From positions 124,001 through 188,000 of the forward strand of contig CALGAP010000007.1 of the NCBI GenBank assembly GCA_937958995.1: a stretch of DNA of 64,000 nt, read 5' to 3'. Numbering within the stretch: position 1 is the stretch's first letter; each line of letters begins with the position of its first letter. Made by a program: the position numbers and the translations under genes. The DNA comes from an uncultured Chitinophagaceae bacterium (GTDB taxonomy: Bacteria; Bacteroidota; Bacteroidia; Chitinophagales; Chitinophagaceae). Shown piece after piece: positions 41,225 through 50,780 of the stretch. The notes under the pieces were generated by a model. It was not told the origin of the DNA and ran no database searches. It was given only the letters and a program-made list of their open reading frames with translations.

Positions 41225-41267
41225 TGAAAAACCTGGCGTAAAGTTGCAACGGGCACCAGGTTTTTCA
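41225..41267 (-). terminator. Palindromic terminator below cheB
   Basis: TGAAAAACCTGG (41225-41236) and CCAGGTTTTTCA (41256-41267) are perfect 12-base reverse complements, 19-base loop. Read on the minus strand it also ends in a T-rich arm. It lies 70 bases past the cheB stop and fits as the end of the signalling operon. Confidence 0.65.
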
Positions 41268-41336
41268 AAGTGGCAATGAGTAAACGGCAGGTATTTTACG
41301 GCAACTGGTCGGGAATATTGGGCGGATGACAACTTT

Positions 41337-41909
41337 TCAGGCAAGCGAATTTATGTAAGCTGCAATTTCGTGAGTGCTGAGCAGGGCATCAGGAGAAATT
41401 TCGTTTAATGCCTGCTGCGGCATATAGGATACTCCGGCCGATGAGGGTAGTTGAATCAGCACTCTCCCCCCCGATTCTTTAATACGCTTGAGTCCTTCGG
41501 TGCCGTCGTTGTTGGCGCCCGATAGCAGCAGGGCCGCGGCTGCCACGCCGTATGCATCGGCAACGCTGGCAAGACTGACATCGATACTGGGGCGACTGTA
41601 ATTTATTTTTTCTGAAACATCAAGTGAAAAGCTGAGGTCTTTTTCCACCAGCACATGATAATTGGCGGGCGCAACATACACCACTGCTGTTTGAATAGCT
41701 TCTTTATCCTCAATTTCGCGAACGGTCAACGACGTACGGCTTTGCAGCAAATTGCTGAGCGTGGATTCTGCGTCGCTCTTGCGGTGCAACACGATCAGAA
41801 TGGCGAAATGAATATCAGTCTTCAACTCCGGGAGAAATTGCAGCATTGCCTCCAGGCTACCGGCAGAGCCGCCGATCACCAGCATGCGGGTCAGGTTTTC
41901 TTTCTCCAT
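41337..41909 (-). CDS. cheB: CheB-type methylesterase (catalytic domain only)
   Basis: 190 residues. The CheB esterase triad is visible: Ser15 in VIGGSAGS, His42 in LIVLHR, and Asp135 in LSGANNDGTEGL. No receiver domain precedes it, so it is not the standard phosphorylation-controlled CheB. It would remove methyl groups (or deamidate Gln) from glutamates on a receptor-type protein. Overlaps the upstream cheR gene by 19 bases and is last in the four-gene signalling operon. No chemoreceptor, CheA or CheW lies in the window, so the substrate is likely a non-chemotaxis protein, perhaps the hybrid kinase (inference). Confidence 0.92.
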   Translation of the reverse strand: MEKENLTRMLVIGGSAGSLEAMLQFLPELKTDIHFAILIVLHRKSDAESTLSNLLQSRTSLTVREIEDKEAIQTAVVYVAPANYHVLVEKDLSFSLDVSEKINYSRPSIDVSLASVADAYGVAAAALLLSGANNDGTEGLKRIKESGGRVLIQLPSSAGVSYMPQQALNEISPDALLSTHEIAAYINSLA

Positions 41910-42709
41910 ATCTTTTCCCTGTTTATTTGCCTGTAGCGATGCTCGATACTGCTGAACCGGATAGTTTCCTTATTACCAAGTCCCAAAAACCCAAGCGGGT
42001 GCAGGCTTTGGTCGAAAAGCCGAAGCACTTTATCCTGCAGCGTTTTGTTGAAATAGATCATCACGTTGCGGCAGAGTATCAGTTGAAATTCGTTAAACGA
42101 TCCATCGCTCACGAGGTTATGGGTGGAAAAAACCATTTTCTGGCTCAAATCTTCAGAAAATATCACGCGGTCGTATTTTGCCACATAATATTTTGAAAAC
42201 TCGTGCTCGCCACCTGCCTCGATATAGTTTTCGGAATATTCTTTCATGGGTGCTAAGGGAAAAATGCCCAGCGCTGCGCGCTGCACCACATCACTGCTGA
42301 GGTCGGTGGCGTACAGAATGGATTTGTGCAGCAGGCTGGCTTCTTTCAGCAGTATGGCCATGGAGTACACTTCTTCGCCTGTGCTACAGCCCGCGTGCCA
42401 GATGCGGATGAGCGGGTAAGTGGCCAATATGGGGAATACTTCGCTTCTTAATGTTTTAAAGAAAGAAGGGTCGCGGAACATTTCCGTCACGTTCACCGTG
42501 AGTTCTTCCACAAAATGACTTATGAAACCCGGATCATTCAGGAGTTGCCAGCGCAGTTCGGCAAAGCTTTTTAGATTGTGTAAGAGGCAAACACGGTTGA
42601 TCCGGCGCTTGAGCGAAGCAGGCGCATAGTCGGTAAAATCATATCCATACTGGTCCATCACATCGGCCAGCAGCATCTCAATTTCCTCGTCCCTTACCTG
42701 TATTTCCAT
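41891..42709 (-). CDS. cheR: CheR-type protein glutamate methyltransferase
   Basis: 272 residues. N-terminal CheR helical domain (MLLADVMDQYGYDFTDYAPASLKRRINR) with FAELRWQLL, then the SAM-binding domain: TVNVTEMFRDPSFFKTLR, IRIWHAGCSTGEEVYSMAILL (GCSTGEE, motif I), and VLCRNVMIYF-like ILCRNVMIYFN. It methylates glutamate side chains using SAM. Starts 2 bases after the hybrid kinase stop and overlaps cheB. As with cheB, no chemotaxis genes are nearby, so it probably modifies something other than a chemoreceptor. Confidence 0.94.
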   Translation of the reverse strand: MEIQVRDEEIEMLLADVMDQYGYDFTDYAPASLKRRINRVCLLHNLKSFAELRWQLLNDPGFISHFVEELTVNVTEMFRDPSFFKTLRSEVFPILATYPLIRIWHAGCSTGEEVYSMAILLKEASLLHKSILYATDLSSDVVQRAALGIFPLAPMKEYSENYIEAGGEHEFSKYYVAKYDRVIFSEDLSQKMVFSTHNLVSDGSFNEFQLILCRNVMIYFNKTLQDKVLRLFDQSLHPLGFLGLGNKETIRFSSIEHRYRQINREKIWRKKT

Positions 42710-42711
42710 GA

Positions 42712-45700
42712 TTATTTATTATAAAGCCATACTCTCAGTAATGACAAAAGCTGATCTACGTCTATCGGCTTGCTGATATAGTCGGAAGCGCCGGCTTCAA
42801 TACATTTTTCCCGGTCACCCGTCATCGCTTTGGCCGTGATGGCAATGATGGGCAGTCGTTTGTATTTCGCGTTGCGGCGCAATTGCCTGATGGTCTCATA
42901 CCCGTCCATCTCGGGCATCATAATATCCATCAGCACCACCGACACATCGGGGTTCGCCTCCATTTGCCTGATGGCATCTTTGCCATCGATAGCTGAAATC
43001 ACTTCCATACCGTGCAGCTCGAGCGTTTTGCTGACTGAATATATATTTCGCACATCATCGTCAGTGATCAGCACTTTCTTACCTTCCAGCACTTCCCTGA
43101 GCGAGTGCATACGTTTAGGAATTACTTTCTCTCTCGCATTGCCATTTTCTTCCACCAGGTGCAGGAAAATAGATACCTCATCAATAATGCGCTGGTACGA
43201 ATAAGCAGTCTTCACCACAATGGAATCCGCATACTGCTTGATGCGCGCTTCCTCGCTCTTGGAGAGGTTTCTGCCGGTAAAAATGATGATGGGCAGATTT
43301 TCAAGACCGGGTGTTTGTTTCACTTTCTCCAGCATATCATAAGCATTGCGCGCGGGTATGCCCATATCAAGCACCACGCAATCCACCTCCTGTCGTTGCA
43401 GCTGATTAATGCTGTCGGGAATATCCTGCGAAGTCTGCGCATTCACATGAAAGTTTTCGAGGAAAAACGACAACGCCCTGGCGTGTTGCGTATTCTCTTC
43501 CACGATCAGCACTTTCTTGCTTTTCTTGTTCAGCACCATCTCTATCTTCCGGAAAATTTCCTGCATGTTTTGCAGCGCCACCGGTTTATTGATAAAATCA
43601 ACTGCACCCTTCATCAGGCTTTCTTTGCGTGCTTCCACCGATGACATGATATGAACGGGTATATGTCTTGTGCGCACATCACCTTTCAACTCATCCATCA
43701 CCTGCCAGCCATCTTTTACGGGAAGATATATATCGAGCAAAATACCAAGCGGGCGGAATTTCTTTGCGAGTTCAACGCCTTCATCACCTCGCACAGATAC
43801 GATACCCTTATACCCTTTCTTTCGCGCAAAGTCTAGTAATGTTTTGGCAAAATTGGTATCATCTTCCACTATCAGAATTGTCTTGTCTCCCGCTTTGATC
43901 TGATCGCGGTCGTCGGGAATATTACGCGGTATTTTTTTGGTGGATGCTGCTGTAACAGGACTCACAATTTCTTCCGCGGGCATAGCAGGTGTTGCAACAG
44001 GAACCTGATTTACAGCCTGCTGTTTTCTCCAGGCGGGCAACGTCAGCGTAAAAGTGCTGCCCTTTCCCGTTTCGCTGGCAACGGTCACGTCGCCACCCAG
44101 CAACTTCGCAAGCTGGCGGCTGATAGAAAGTCCCAGCCCCGTGCCGCCATAATTTCTGCGTGTGCTGCCATCGGCCTGCTGGAAGGCTTCGAAAATATGT
44201 TCGCGCTTGTCTTCGGGAATACCGATACCGGTATCGCTCACCACAAACAATACCTGGTTTTTATCGGCATCATGTTTTACTTCGAGCCGCACTTCGCCTT
44301 GCTGCGTAAACTTGACGGCGTTCGACAACAGGTTTTTGATCACCTGGTCCAGTCGCTGGCGGTCTGTTTCAATCGATGAAATGCCTGCCTGGATATGTGT
44401 GTTGAACCTGAGTTTCTTTTCGCGGGCAAAAGGTTCGAAAAGCGATTGCCAGCTTTCAACCATTTCCTGCACCGATATCATTTCGTAAGACAACTCCATC
44501 TTACCCGCTTCAATCTTGGAGAGGTCGAGAATTTCATCGATCAGAGTAAGTAAACCCTGCCCGGAAGATTGAATAACACGGGCGTATTCAATTTGCTCGT
44601 CATTGAGATTCTTGCTGGGATTATCTGCGAGCAGGCGCGACAACAACAGCACGGAATTCAGCGGCGTGCGCAGTTCGTGGCTCATATTCGCGAGAAACTC
44701 CGATTTATACCTCGTGCTCAGTTCAAGCGCTTCGGCCTTTTGCTGAATCTCGAAATTGCGTTCGGCAATCAACTGGTTCTTCTCTTCAAGCAGCCGCGCG
44801 CGTTCCTCCATCTCCTGGTTGGCTTGCAGCAATTCCTCCTGCTGCACTTTCAGTTCTTCTTCAGAGGTCTGTAATTTTTGCGTTTGCGCTTCCAGTTCCG
44901 TGTTGATGTTCTCCAGCTCTGTTTGCTGTGCCTGCAATTCTTCGGCCTGCGACTGTGTTTCGGAAAGCAGCTCCTGCACCCGCTCCCGGTTCTGGGCCAA
45001 ATTGATGGTGATGCCCACCTGGTGTGATACGGACTTGAGCAGTTCGTGCTGGTGGTCATCAAATTTATCCATGGCGGCCAGTTCAATTACACCACGCAGT
45101 CGCTGGTTATACATAACCGGCAATGCCACAATATATCGCGGTTTCACCGACCCGGTGGTAAAGATGATTGCGTAATCCGACTCCTCCACATCCGATATCT
45201 CCATCAGGCTACCTGAGCGGGCGGCTTCTCCTACCAGTCCCTCGCCCAGCCTCCATTCTTTGCGTGCATCATCGATGGCATGTGTGGCGGCCAGTTTGAG
45301 CATACCCACTTCATTGGCCAGGTAGAAAGCGCCCGACACGCTGCCCGTGTAAGCAACCAGTTCATTCAACACCACCTGCGCAATTTTTGGCGGCGGCATT
45401 TCGCCCAGCATGGCCTCGTTCACTTTTGCGATGCCAGTCTGCAGCCATTCACGACGAGATAGTTCATTAAATGAAATCTCCAGCGATTGCGCCATTTTGT
45501 TAAGCGAACCGGCCAGGCTGCCCAGCACATCTTTTCCCTCGTCGGAAACGCGCACGGAGTAATTTCCTCCCGACACCTGTCCTGCAATACCCTGGATGAT
45601 ATTGATACGTGCCTGCACCTCCTCATCTTTGTACTCCAGCTCTTTCTGCAGGGCCAGTCTTCGTTCAAAGTCGGAGTTGACGCGCAAAAAGGAAAGTACC

Positions 45701-46281
45701 GTAATGATGATACCCAGGGTGGCGGCCACCACAATCAACACCGGCGTTGAATTGGCAAATCGGTTCTGCATAGCCGTGCGCTGGATCAGTAATTTTTCTT
45801 CCCGGTCAATCATCTCATTGGCAAGAAGTCTTAAGCGTTGCATCACCTCCCTGCCTCGGTCAAGTTCGTCGGCGCTCACTTGTCCCGCGTTCACTTTCTT
45901 GCGCATATTGTCTTCGAGATAAGCCAGCCGCAGGTCAACCAGCACTTGCAGCGAATCGGAAGCGCGCGTCTGGTCAGCTTTATCGATGGTAAGCTCGCGC
46001 ACGCGCTTCACGCCGTCCAGGGCCTGCCGCACGCCGGAGCCATAGTGAGCCATGTATTCACTCTCGTTGGTGAGCAGGAAACCGCGCTGCGAAGTCTCCG
46101 CGTCTTTGAGCGAAGTGAGAATACCTTCCAGTTCTTTGATCACCATATTCGTGTGATTCACCTGTGCGTTGCTGCTCAGCAGGTTCTGAATACTGATAAA
46201 ACTTGCGACAGAGCTTACCAGCAGCAGGAATATCGAGATGCTGTAACTGATAATGAGGTTTCGTTTAAAAGAAGATTGCAT
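42712..46281 (-). CDS. Hybrid histidine kinase CHASE3-HAMP-GAF-HK-REC-REC-REC
   Basis: 1189 residues. TM1 about 9-30, extracytoplasmic CHASE3 domain (40-175), TM2 (180-200), HAMP (201-270), GAF (about 280-430), long coiled coil (430-522), HisKA with His535 (FLANMSHELRTPLNS), HATPase (N box LLSNAVKFT near 651, DTGIGI 683-688, GTGLGL 713-718), then three receivers with phosphoacceptors Asp850, Asp972 and Asp1119. Only the first and third receivers look fully canonical; the second has EEN in place of the DD pair. It would sense through CHASE3 and GAF and pass phosphate along the receivers. Central gene of the signalling operon; no Hpt protein is in view. Confidence 0.95.
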   Translation of the reverse strand: MQSSFKRNLIISYSISIFLLLVSSVASFISIQNLLSSNAQVNHTNMVIKELEGILTSLKDAETSQRGFLLTNESEYMAHYGSGVRQALDGVKRVRELTIDKADQTRASDSLQVLVDLRLAYLEDNMRKKVNAGQVSADELDRGREVMQRLRLLANEMIDREEKLLIQRTAMQNRFANSTPVLIVVAATLGIIITVLSFLRVNSDFERRLALQKELEYKDEEVQARINIIQGIAGQVSGGNYSVRVSDEGKDVLGSLAGSLNKMAQSLEISFNELSRREWLQTGIAKVNEAMLGEMPPPKIAQVVLNELVAYTGSVSGAFYLANEVGMLKLAATHAIDDARKEWRLGEGLVGEAARSGSLMEISDVEESDYAIIFTTGSVKPRYIVALPVMYNQRLRGVIELAAMDKFDDHQHELLKSVSHQVGITINLAQNRERVQELLSETQSQAEELQAQQTELENINTELEAQTQKLQTSEEELKVQQEELLQANQEMEERARLLEEKNQLIAERNFEIQQKAEALELSTRYKSEFLANMSHELRTPLNSVLLLSRLLADNPSKNLNDEQIEYARVIQSSGQGLLTLIDEILDLSKIEAGKMELSYEMISVQEMVESWQSLFEPFAREKKLRFNTHIQAGISSIETDRQRLDQVIKNLLSNAVKFTQQGEVRLEVKHDADKNQVLFVVSDTGIGIPEDKREHIFEAFQQADGSTRRNYGGTGLGLSISRQLAKLLGGDVTVASETGKGSTFTLTLPAWRKQQAVNQVPVATPAMPAEEIVSPVTAASTKKIPRNIPDDRDQIKAGDKTILIVEDDTNFAKTLLDFARKKGYKGIVSVRGDEGVELAKKFRPLGILLDIYLPVKDGWQVMDELKGDVRTRHIPVHIMSSVEARKESLMKGAVDFINKPVALQNMQEIFRKIEMVLNKKSKKVLIVEENTQHARALSFFLENFHVNAQTSQDIPDSINQLQRQEVDCVVLDMGIPARNAYDMLEKVKQTPGLENLPIIIFTGRNLSKSEEARIKQYADSIVVKTAYSYQRIIDEVSIFLHLVEENGNAREKVIPKRMHSLREVLEGKKVLITDDDVRNIYSVSKTLELHGMEVISAIDGKDAIRQMEANPDVSVVLMDIMMPEMDGYETIRQLRRNAKYKRLPIIAITAKAMTGDREKCIEAGASDYISKPIDVDQLLSLLRVWLYNK

Positions 46282-46299
46282 GCGTTGCTTTTTATACTG

Positions 46300-47877
46300 C
46301 TATTTGTCTTGCTTTTTTTGTTTTACCGGCAACACCATCACAAACTGGGCGCCCTGCCCGTTGCACGATGCCGCCTTGATGATGCCATGGTGTTTTTCGA
46401 CAATTTTTTTCACGATGGTGAGACCAATGCCCGTTCCTTCATATTCATCTTTGGGATGCAGCCGCTGGAACATCAGGAAAATTCTGTCGGCATATTTCTG
46501 GTCGAAGCCGATGCCATTGTCGGTGAAACGCAATCGAACATAAGGACCATTGTTCACAGCCGGTGATTCAAAGCTGCATTCATCGGTAAACTCATGCGTG
46601 ATGCGGATTTGGGGCGGCTTGCCAGGTTGAGAGAATTTCAATGAATTACTGACCAGGTTTTGAAAAGCCTGGCGCAACAAACCGGGATATACATCAATGC
46701 GTGGCAAAGAGGTGCTGGAAATTTCCGCGTTGGTTTCATAAATGATCAGTTCAAGATCGGAGAGCACTTCCTGCAGAATATTATTCAGATCGGTATTGCT
46801 GAAAGCCGCGGGAGAAGAAAGTTTGGAAAAATTCAGCAGGTCTTCGATCAACAGGTTCATTCGCTCCGAAGACTGATCGATCTTATCAAAATACAAACGC
46901 GCCTCTTCTTCCATTTTGAAGCGGCCATTGATGATGCTGCTGAAGGTCCTGATCTTCCGCAAGGGTTCTTTCAGGTCATGCCAGGCTACTGATGCAAATT
47001 GCTGCAGGTCGTTGTTGGTGGCTTCCAGTTCTCGGTTGGCTTCTACCAGTTCGCGCGTGCGCTCCATGACTTTCTGCTCCAGGAACTCGTTCAGTAATTT
47101 TTGTTCGTGAATGTTCGTGAACGTGCCGATCCATTTGCTCAGTTTACCGTCTACAATCACCGGTATAATGCTAAGCAGAAAGTAGACATACTCATCGCTG
47201 CGAAGTTGTTTCAATTCCACTTCACAATTCAATGGCTTTACTCTCAGAAACGAATCCTGCCACAGTTCGGAGATAGATTTGGTGGAAGGTCTTGTCGCCG
47301 GAAAATTTCTCTTGCTATCTGAATAAGCAAACCAAAGGCGATTCACAAAATCAATGGTGCCGTCGGGCTTTGCCGTAAATGCAATAGCGGGCAGCGATTC
47401 GAGTGTTGAATGCAATTGCTCCACTGTCTCCACCAACGATTTTTCTGTCTTCTTTCTATACTCCATTTCCTGTTGCAGCGCAGCATGCGCTTCGGCCAGT
47501 TGCCGGCTTTGCTGATACATTCTGTAAAATGTGCGCACCTTCAGGATGAGTATGTCGGGATCGAAAGGTTTGGTGAGATAATCGAAGCCGCCGGTTTCAA
47601 AACCTTTGGTCACAAATTTTTTGTGCGTATTCACAGCAGAAAGAAAAAGTATAGGCAGGTTGCGTGTCTTTTTCAAACCACTGATTGCTTCCGCTACTTC
47701 AAAACCATCCATGCCCGGCATTTGCACGTCGAGGATGACGAGATAATAATCATTCTTCAGAATTTTCTTGAGCGCTTCTTCTCCAGAGAGGGCGGTGTCC
47801 ACTTCAAATGCATGCAGCTCCAGGGTCTTCCTGAGTGTGAGTATATTCTCTTGCTTGTCGTCAACTATAAGGATCAT
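46300..47877 (-). CDS. Response regulator-PAS-histidine kinase fusion
   Basis: 525 residues from ATG 47877 (MILIVDDKQENIL); the 64-residue longer frame before it is not protein-like. Receiver (1-120) with Asp50, coiled coil (120-155), PAS (about 155-260; VYFLLSIIPV and IVDGKLSKWIGTFTNIHE typical of PAS-PAC), second coiled coil ending LVEANRELEATNNDLQQF, HisKA with His300 in SVAWHDLKEPL, and HATPase (NLVSNSLKFS 407-416; DNGIGFD 453-459; GTGIGL 481-486). No membrane segment: cytosolic. It could receive phosphate from the hybrid kinase and pass it to its own kinase. First gene of the operon, 18 bases before the hybrid kinase. Confidence 0.92.
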   Translation of the reverse strand: MILIVDDKQENILTLRKTLELHAFEVDTALSGEEALKKILKNDYYLVILDVQMPGMDGFEVAEAISGLKKTRNLPILFLSAVNTHKKFVTKGFETGGFDYLTKPFDPDILILKVRTFYRMYQQSRQLAEAHAALQQEMEYRKKTEKSLVETVEQLHSTLESLPAIAFTAKPDGTIDFVNRLWFAYSDSKRNFPATRPSTKSISELWQDSFLRVKPLNCEVELKQLRSDEYVYFLLSIIPVIVDGKLSKWIGTFTNIHEQKLLNEFLEQKVMERTRELVEANRELEATNNDLQQFASVAWHDLKEPLRKIRTFSSIINGRFKMEEEARLYFDKIDQSSERMNLLIEDLLNFSKLSSPAAFSNTDLNNILQEVLSDLELIIYETNAEISSTSLPRIDVYPGLLRQAFQNLVSNSLKFSQPGKPPQIRITHEFTDECSFESPAVNNGPYVRLRFTDNGIGFDQKYADRIFLMFQRLHPKDEYEGTGIGLTIVKKIVEKHHGIIKAASCNGQGAQFVMVLPVKQKKQDK

Positions 47878-48143
47878 GTAGAGTGTTGCAATATACGGAA
47901 GCGAACCCACTACAAAACATTGAATTGCAGTGAGAAATAAATGGATGTGGTATATGCAAAACTTATACCAGCCCCCTGGCGGAATCATCATACGCCCTCC
48001 CAGAATATATCCAAAATCGGGAAAGCCTTTCCGGAAATGAGAGTTCTTCCGAAAACTGGCACGATTCAAATGCCTGCAAATGAATCGGGTAACGCGTTGG
48101 CATGTTAGTGGCGATTATCCGGTTGCACCAAGAATCCGATTTT

Positions 48144-49667
48144 ATGAAGCAACTCTACCCAAACGTACCCCGCATTTTGATATTGACTTTTGTCAGTCTG
48201 ATATCATTCATACATGGCCATGCCCAGTGTACTCCGCAGGGCGATCAAACCAGCTACGGCACCAATAACCAGTGGATTGGTTATGTGTACCAGGGCCTCA
48301 ACTTCGATACTTACAGGGGTTATATCAACCAGGGCGATGCCTCCAGTCCCAACTTCGACCAGGGCTTTGGCGGCGACCAGGTCAACTTTGCCACTAATGG
48401 TTGTGATGTCTATACCGAAAACTTCACCGTTCGCTACAAGCTCACCAAGACATTTACCAACGGTTATTATGATTTTACTGTTGGTGGTGATGATGGTTAT
48501 CGTTTAAGCCTCGACGGTGGTAGCACCTGGATCATCGACCGCTGGGTTGATCAAAGCTATACCACTACCACTTACAGCATAGCATTAAATGGTACTTATA
48601 ACATGGTACTGGAGTTTTATGAGCGTGGCGGACAAAACCGTATTTCTTTCGAAGTATCGGCCGGTTGTGCTCCCGTTGGCGATCAAAATGCATATGGTTC
48701 CGGCAATGTGTGGATAGGCTATATGTACCAGGGCAACAACTTCAATGCCTACCGCGGTTATACCACACATGGTAGTGCAGGAAGTCCCAACTTCGATATC
48801 AACTTCGGAGGCTCAAATACTGTATATGCCACCAACGGTTGTGGTGTGCAGACAGAATATTTCAGCGCGCGTTTCCGCCTTCAAAAAAGTCTTCCGGCCG
48901 GCACCTATGTGTTTGTAGTGGGTGGCGATGATGGCTACCGTCTGAGCCTGGATGGTGGTTCCACCTGGGTAATCAACAACTGGACTGCGCATCCTTATAC
49001 CACTACTACATACACCACCTTCCTCAGTGCCGGAACTTACAACCTGGTTCTTGAATTCTACGAAGACGCAGGTGAAAACCGTGTAAGTTTTGCAATGAGT
49101 TCGACCGGTACGCTGCCGGTGAAGCTCGCTGGTTTTTCAGCAAAAGCGATTGCCTCAGACAAAGTTCAATTGAACTGGAAAGTGTCTGAAGAAATGAACT
49201 TCAGTCATTACGTAGTTCAGCGCAGCACCGGTGGCCAGGCCTATACCGATATCGCCGTAGTTACCGGCCAGGAAAAAGATGTGCAGGTAGAGACGGCTTA
49301 TCAATATACAGACCAGGTGACCTACAGCGGGCAAGTTCACTATCGTTTAAGAATGGTAGATAAGGACGGTCGCGAAGAATATTCCGGCGTGGTGACTGTG
49401 TCGCTGAATGTGAAGCAAGGTGAGGTGAAGATATATCCGACAGTAATTGAAAACGGCAGCCTGTATGTGGAAACTTACGACAATATGGAAAAAGGCTCCG
49501 TACAAATTTTAGATATGCATGGCAGGTTAATGTTGCAGCGGCCCAACATTACGAATGGCCGCAACCAGGTAACCCTTGGAAATGCGTCGCTGAGCGCCGG
49601 TTCGTACTTGGTGAGCGTCCTGAACGGCGATCAGGTGGTGACCGTCAGAAAGATCCTGGTAAAATAG
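48144..49667 (+). CDS. Secreted protein: two PA14-like repeats plus T9SS sorting domain
   Basis: 507 residues from ATG 48144 (signal peptide up to FIHGHAQC). Two tandem units of about 140 residues, the second a near-copy of the first: CTPQGDQTSYG / CAPVGDQNAYG, WIGYVYQGLNFDTYRGY / WIGYMYQGNNFNAYRGY, and VGGDDGYRLSLDGGSTW in both, a PA14-type sugar-binding signature. Then a fibronectin-like linker (VQLNWKVSEEMNFSHYVVQR) and a type IX sorting domain with KIYPTVIENGSLYVET and GSYLVSVLNGDQVVTVRKIL. It should be exported through Sec and then T9SS and attached to, or released from, the surface. A terminator follows. Confidence 0.9.
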   Translation: MKQLYPNVPRILILTFVSLISFIHGHAQCTPQGDQTSYGTNNQWIGYVYQGLNFDTYRGYINQGDASSPNFDQGFGGDQVNFATNGCDVYTENFTVRYKLTKTFTNGYYDFTVGGDDGYRLSLDGGSTWIIDRWVDQSYTTTTYSIALNGTYNMVLEFYERGGQNRISFEVSAGCAPVGDQNAYGSGNVWIGYMYQGNNFNAYRGYTTHGSAGSPNFDINFGGSNTVYATNGCGVQTEYFSARFRLQKSLPAGTYVFVVGGDDGYRLSLDGGSTWVINNWTAHPYTTTTYTTFLSAGTYNLVLEFYEDAGENRVSFAMSSTGTLPVKLAGFSAKAIASDKVQLNWKVSEEMNFSHYVVQRSTGGQAYTDIAVVTGQEKDVQVETAYQYTDQVTYSGQVHYRLRMVDKDGREEYSGVVTVSLNVKQGEVKIYPTVIENGSLYVETYDNMEKGSVQILDMHGRLMLQRPNITNGRNQVTLGNASLSAGSYLVSVLNGDQVVTVRKILVK

Positions 49668-49697
49668 TGAGTGCTCCGAGGTCGAGTGAGTTCCCAA

Positions 49698-49727
49698 ATG
49701 CCGGCAAAATTGCCGGCATCTTTTTTT
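49698..49727 (+). terminator. Rho-independent terminator
   Basis: ATGCCGGCAA (49698-49707) and TTGCCGGCAT (49710-49719) are perfect inverted repeats, followed by CTTTTTTT. It closes the PA14/T9SS gene; the next ATG is at 49737. Confidence 0.92.
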
Positions 49728-49736
49728 GTAAATTAG

Positions 49737-50663
49737 ATGATGCAAAAACTCGTCACTCTCGCCTATTGCCTGCTGACACTCAGCTGCAGTGCGCAGCAGA
49801 CTATCCAGGAAAAACTGGGTTATCCCAAAGATGCCAAACTCGTCATCATCCACGCCGATGACCTGGGTGTAGCCCACAGTGAAAATGCCGCAAGCACCAA
49901 CGCACTGGAGAAGGGGTCTGTAAACTCTGCGAGCATCATGGTGCCAACTCCCTGGATGCCTGAAATTGCGCATTATGCCGTTACACATCGCGGGGCAGAC
50001 CTGGGCTTGCATATCACGCTTACCAGTGAATGGAGGTTTCTGAAATGGGGACCCGTCACCCCGCATCATCTTGTTCCCGGCCTTGTCAACAACCAGGGAT
50101 TCTTTTATTCATCGGTTGACAGCGTACGTCGCACAGCTACAGCTTCTGAAGTAGAAGAAGAAATCCGCAACCAGGTAAGGCGCGCGATACAATTCGGCAT
50201 CGCCCCCACCCATCTAGATTCGCATATGGGCACTGTATTCAGCCAGCTAGACTATTTGAAAGCATATATCAACGTGGGGCGAGAGTTTAAAATCCCTGTC
50301 TTTCTCCCACGACTACTGGAGACTGGCTTAAGCGTACGACTCGACACACTAATCACGGATAGAGAGGTATTGTTTGATCATGTGGTAATTGCCGGACCCC
50401 AGCACTTTAAATCAGGTCTTGCCGCATTTTACACTAATGCATTAAAAAATCTTCAACCCGGGCTTACCTATCTAATCATACACACAGCATACGACAATGA
50501 TGAAATGAAGGCCGTTGCTGCCGGCATTGTCGATTGGGGCAGCGCCTGGCGCCAGCAAGACTATGATTTTTTCACCAGTGCGGAATGTGAGCGGTTGCTG
50601 AAAGAAAACAATATCATCAGGCTTACGTGGAGGGAGATCAGGGATAAGATTACGAGGAAATAA
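49737..50663 (+). CDS. ChbG/YdjC (HpnK) family deacetylase
   Basis: 308 residues. A signal peptide with a cysteine (LTLSCSAQQ) suggests export, possibly as a lipoprotein. YdjC motifs: VIIHADDLGVAHSENAA (metal Asp41-Asp42 and His47), VNSASIMVPTPWMPEI, DLGLHITLTSEWRFLKWGP, and THLDSHMGTVF. The family removes acetyl groups from N-acetylated sugars (for example chito-oligosaccharides) using one metal ion. Substrate unknown; the exported location fits glycan processing. Begins 10 bases after a strong terminator, so it has its own start signal. Confidence 0.9.
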   Translation: MMQKLVTLAYCLLTLSCSAQQTIQEKLGYPKDAKLVIIHADDLGVAHSENAASTNALEKGSVNSASIMVPTPWMPEIAHYAVTHRGADLGLHITLTSEWRFLKWGPVTPHHLVPGLVNNQGFFYSSVDSVRRTATASEVEEEIRNQVRRAIQFGIAPTHLDSHMGTVFSQLDYLKAYINVGREFKIPVFLPRLLETGLSVRLDTLITDREVLFDHVVIAGPQHFKSGLAAFYTNALKNLQPGLTYLIIHTAYDNDEMKAVAAGIVDWGSAWRQQDYDFFTSAECERLLKENNIIRLTWREIRDKITRK

Positions 50664-50780
50664 ATAGCGGACCACGGAAAATGCCCAAATTGACTTAAAA
50701 CAAAGACAACAAAGTCAAATGCTATCCAACCCGAATTGTACCTTTACCGCCAGCAACCAACCAGGTCTAAAAACCCATAT

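Noticed and set aside
41337..42709. Chemotaxis operon
   Set aside because: CheB lacks a receiver, and there are no chemoreceptor, CheA, CheW or motility genes nearby.
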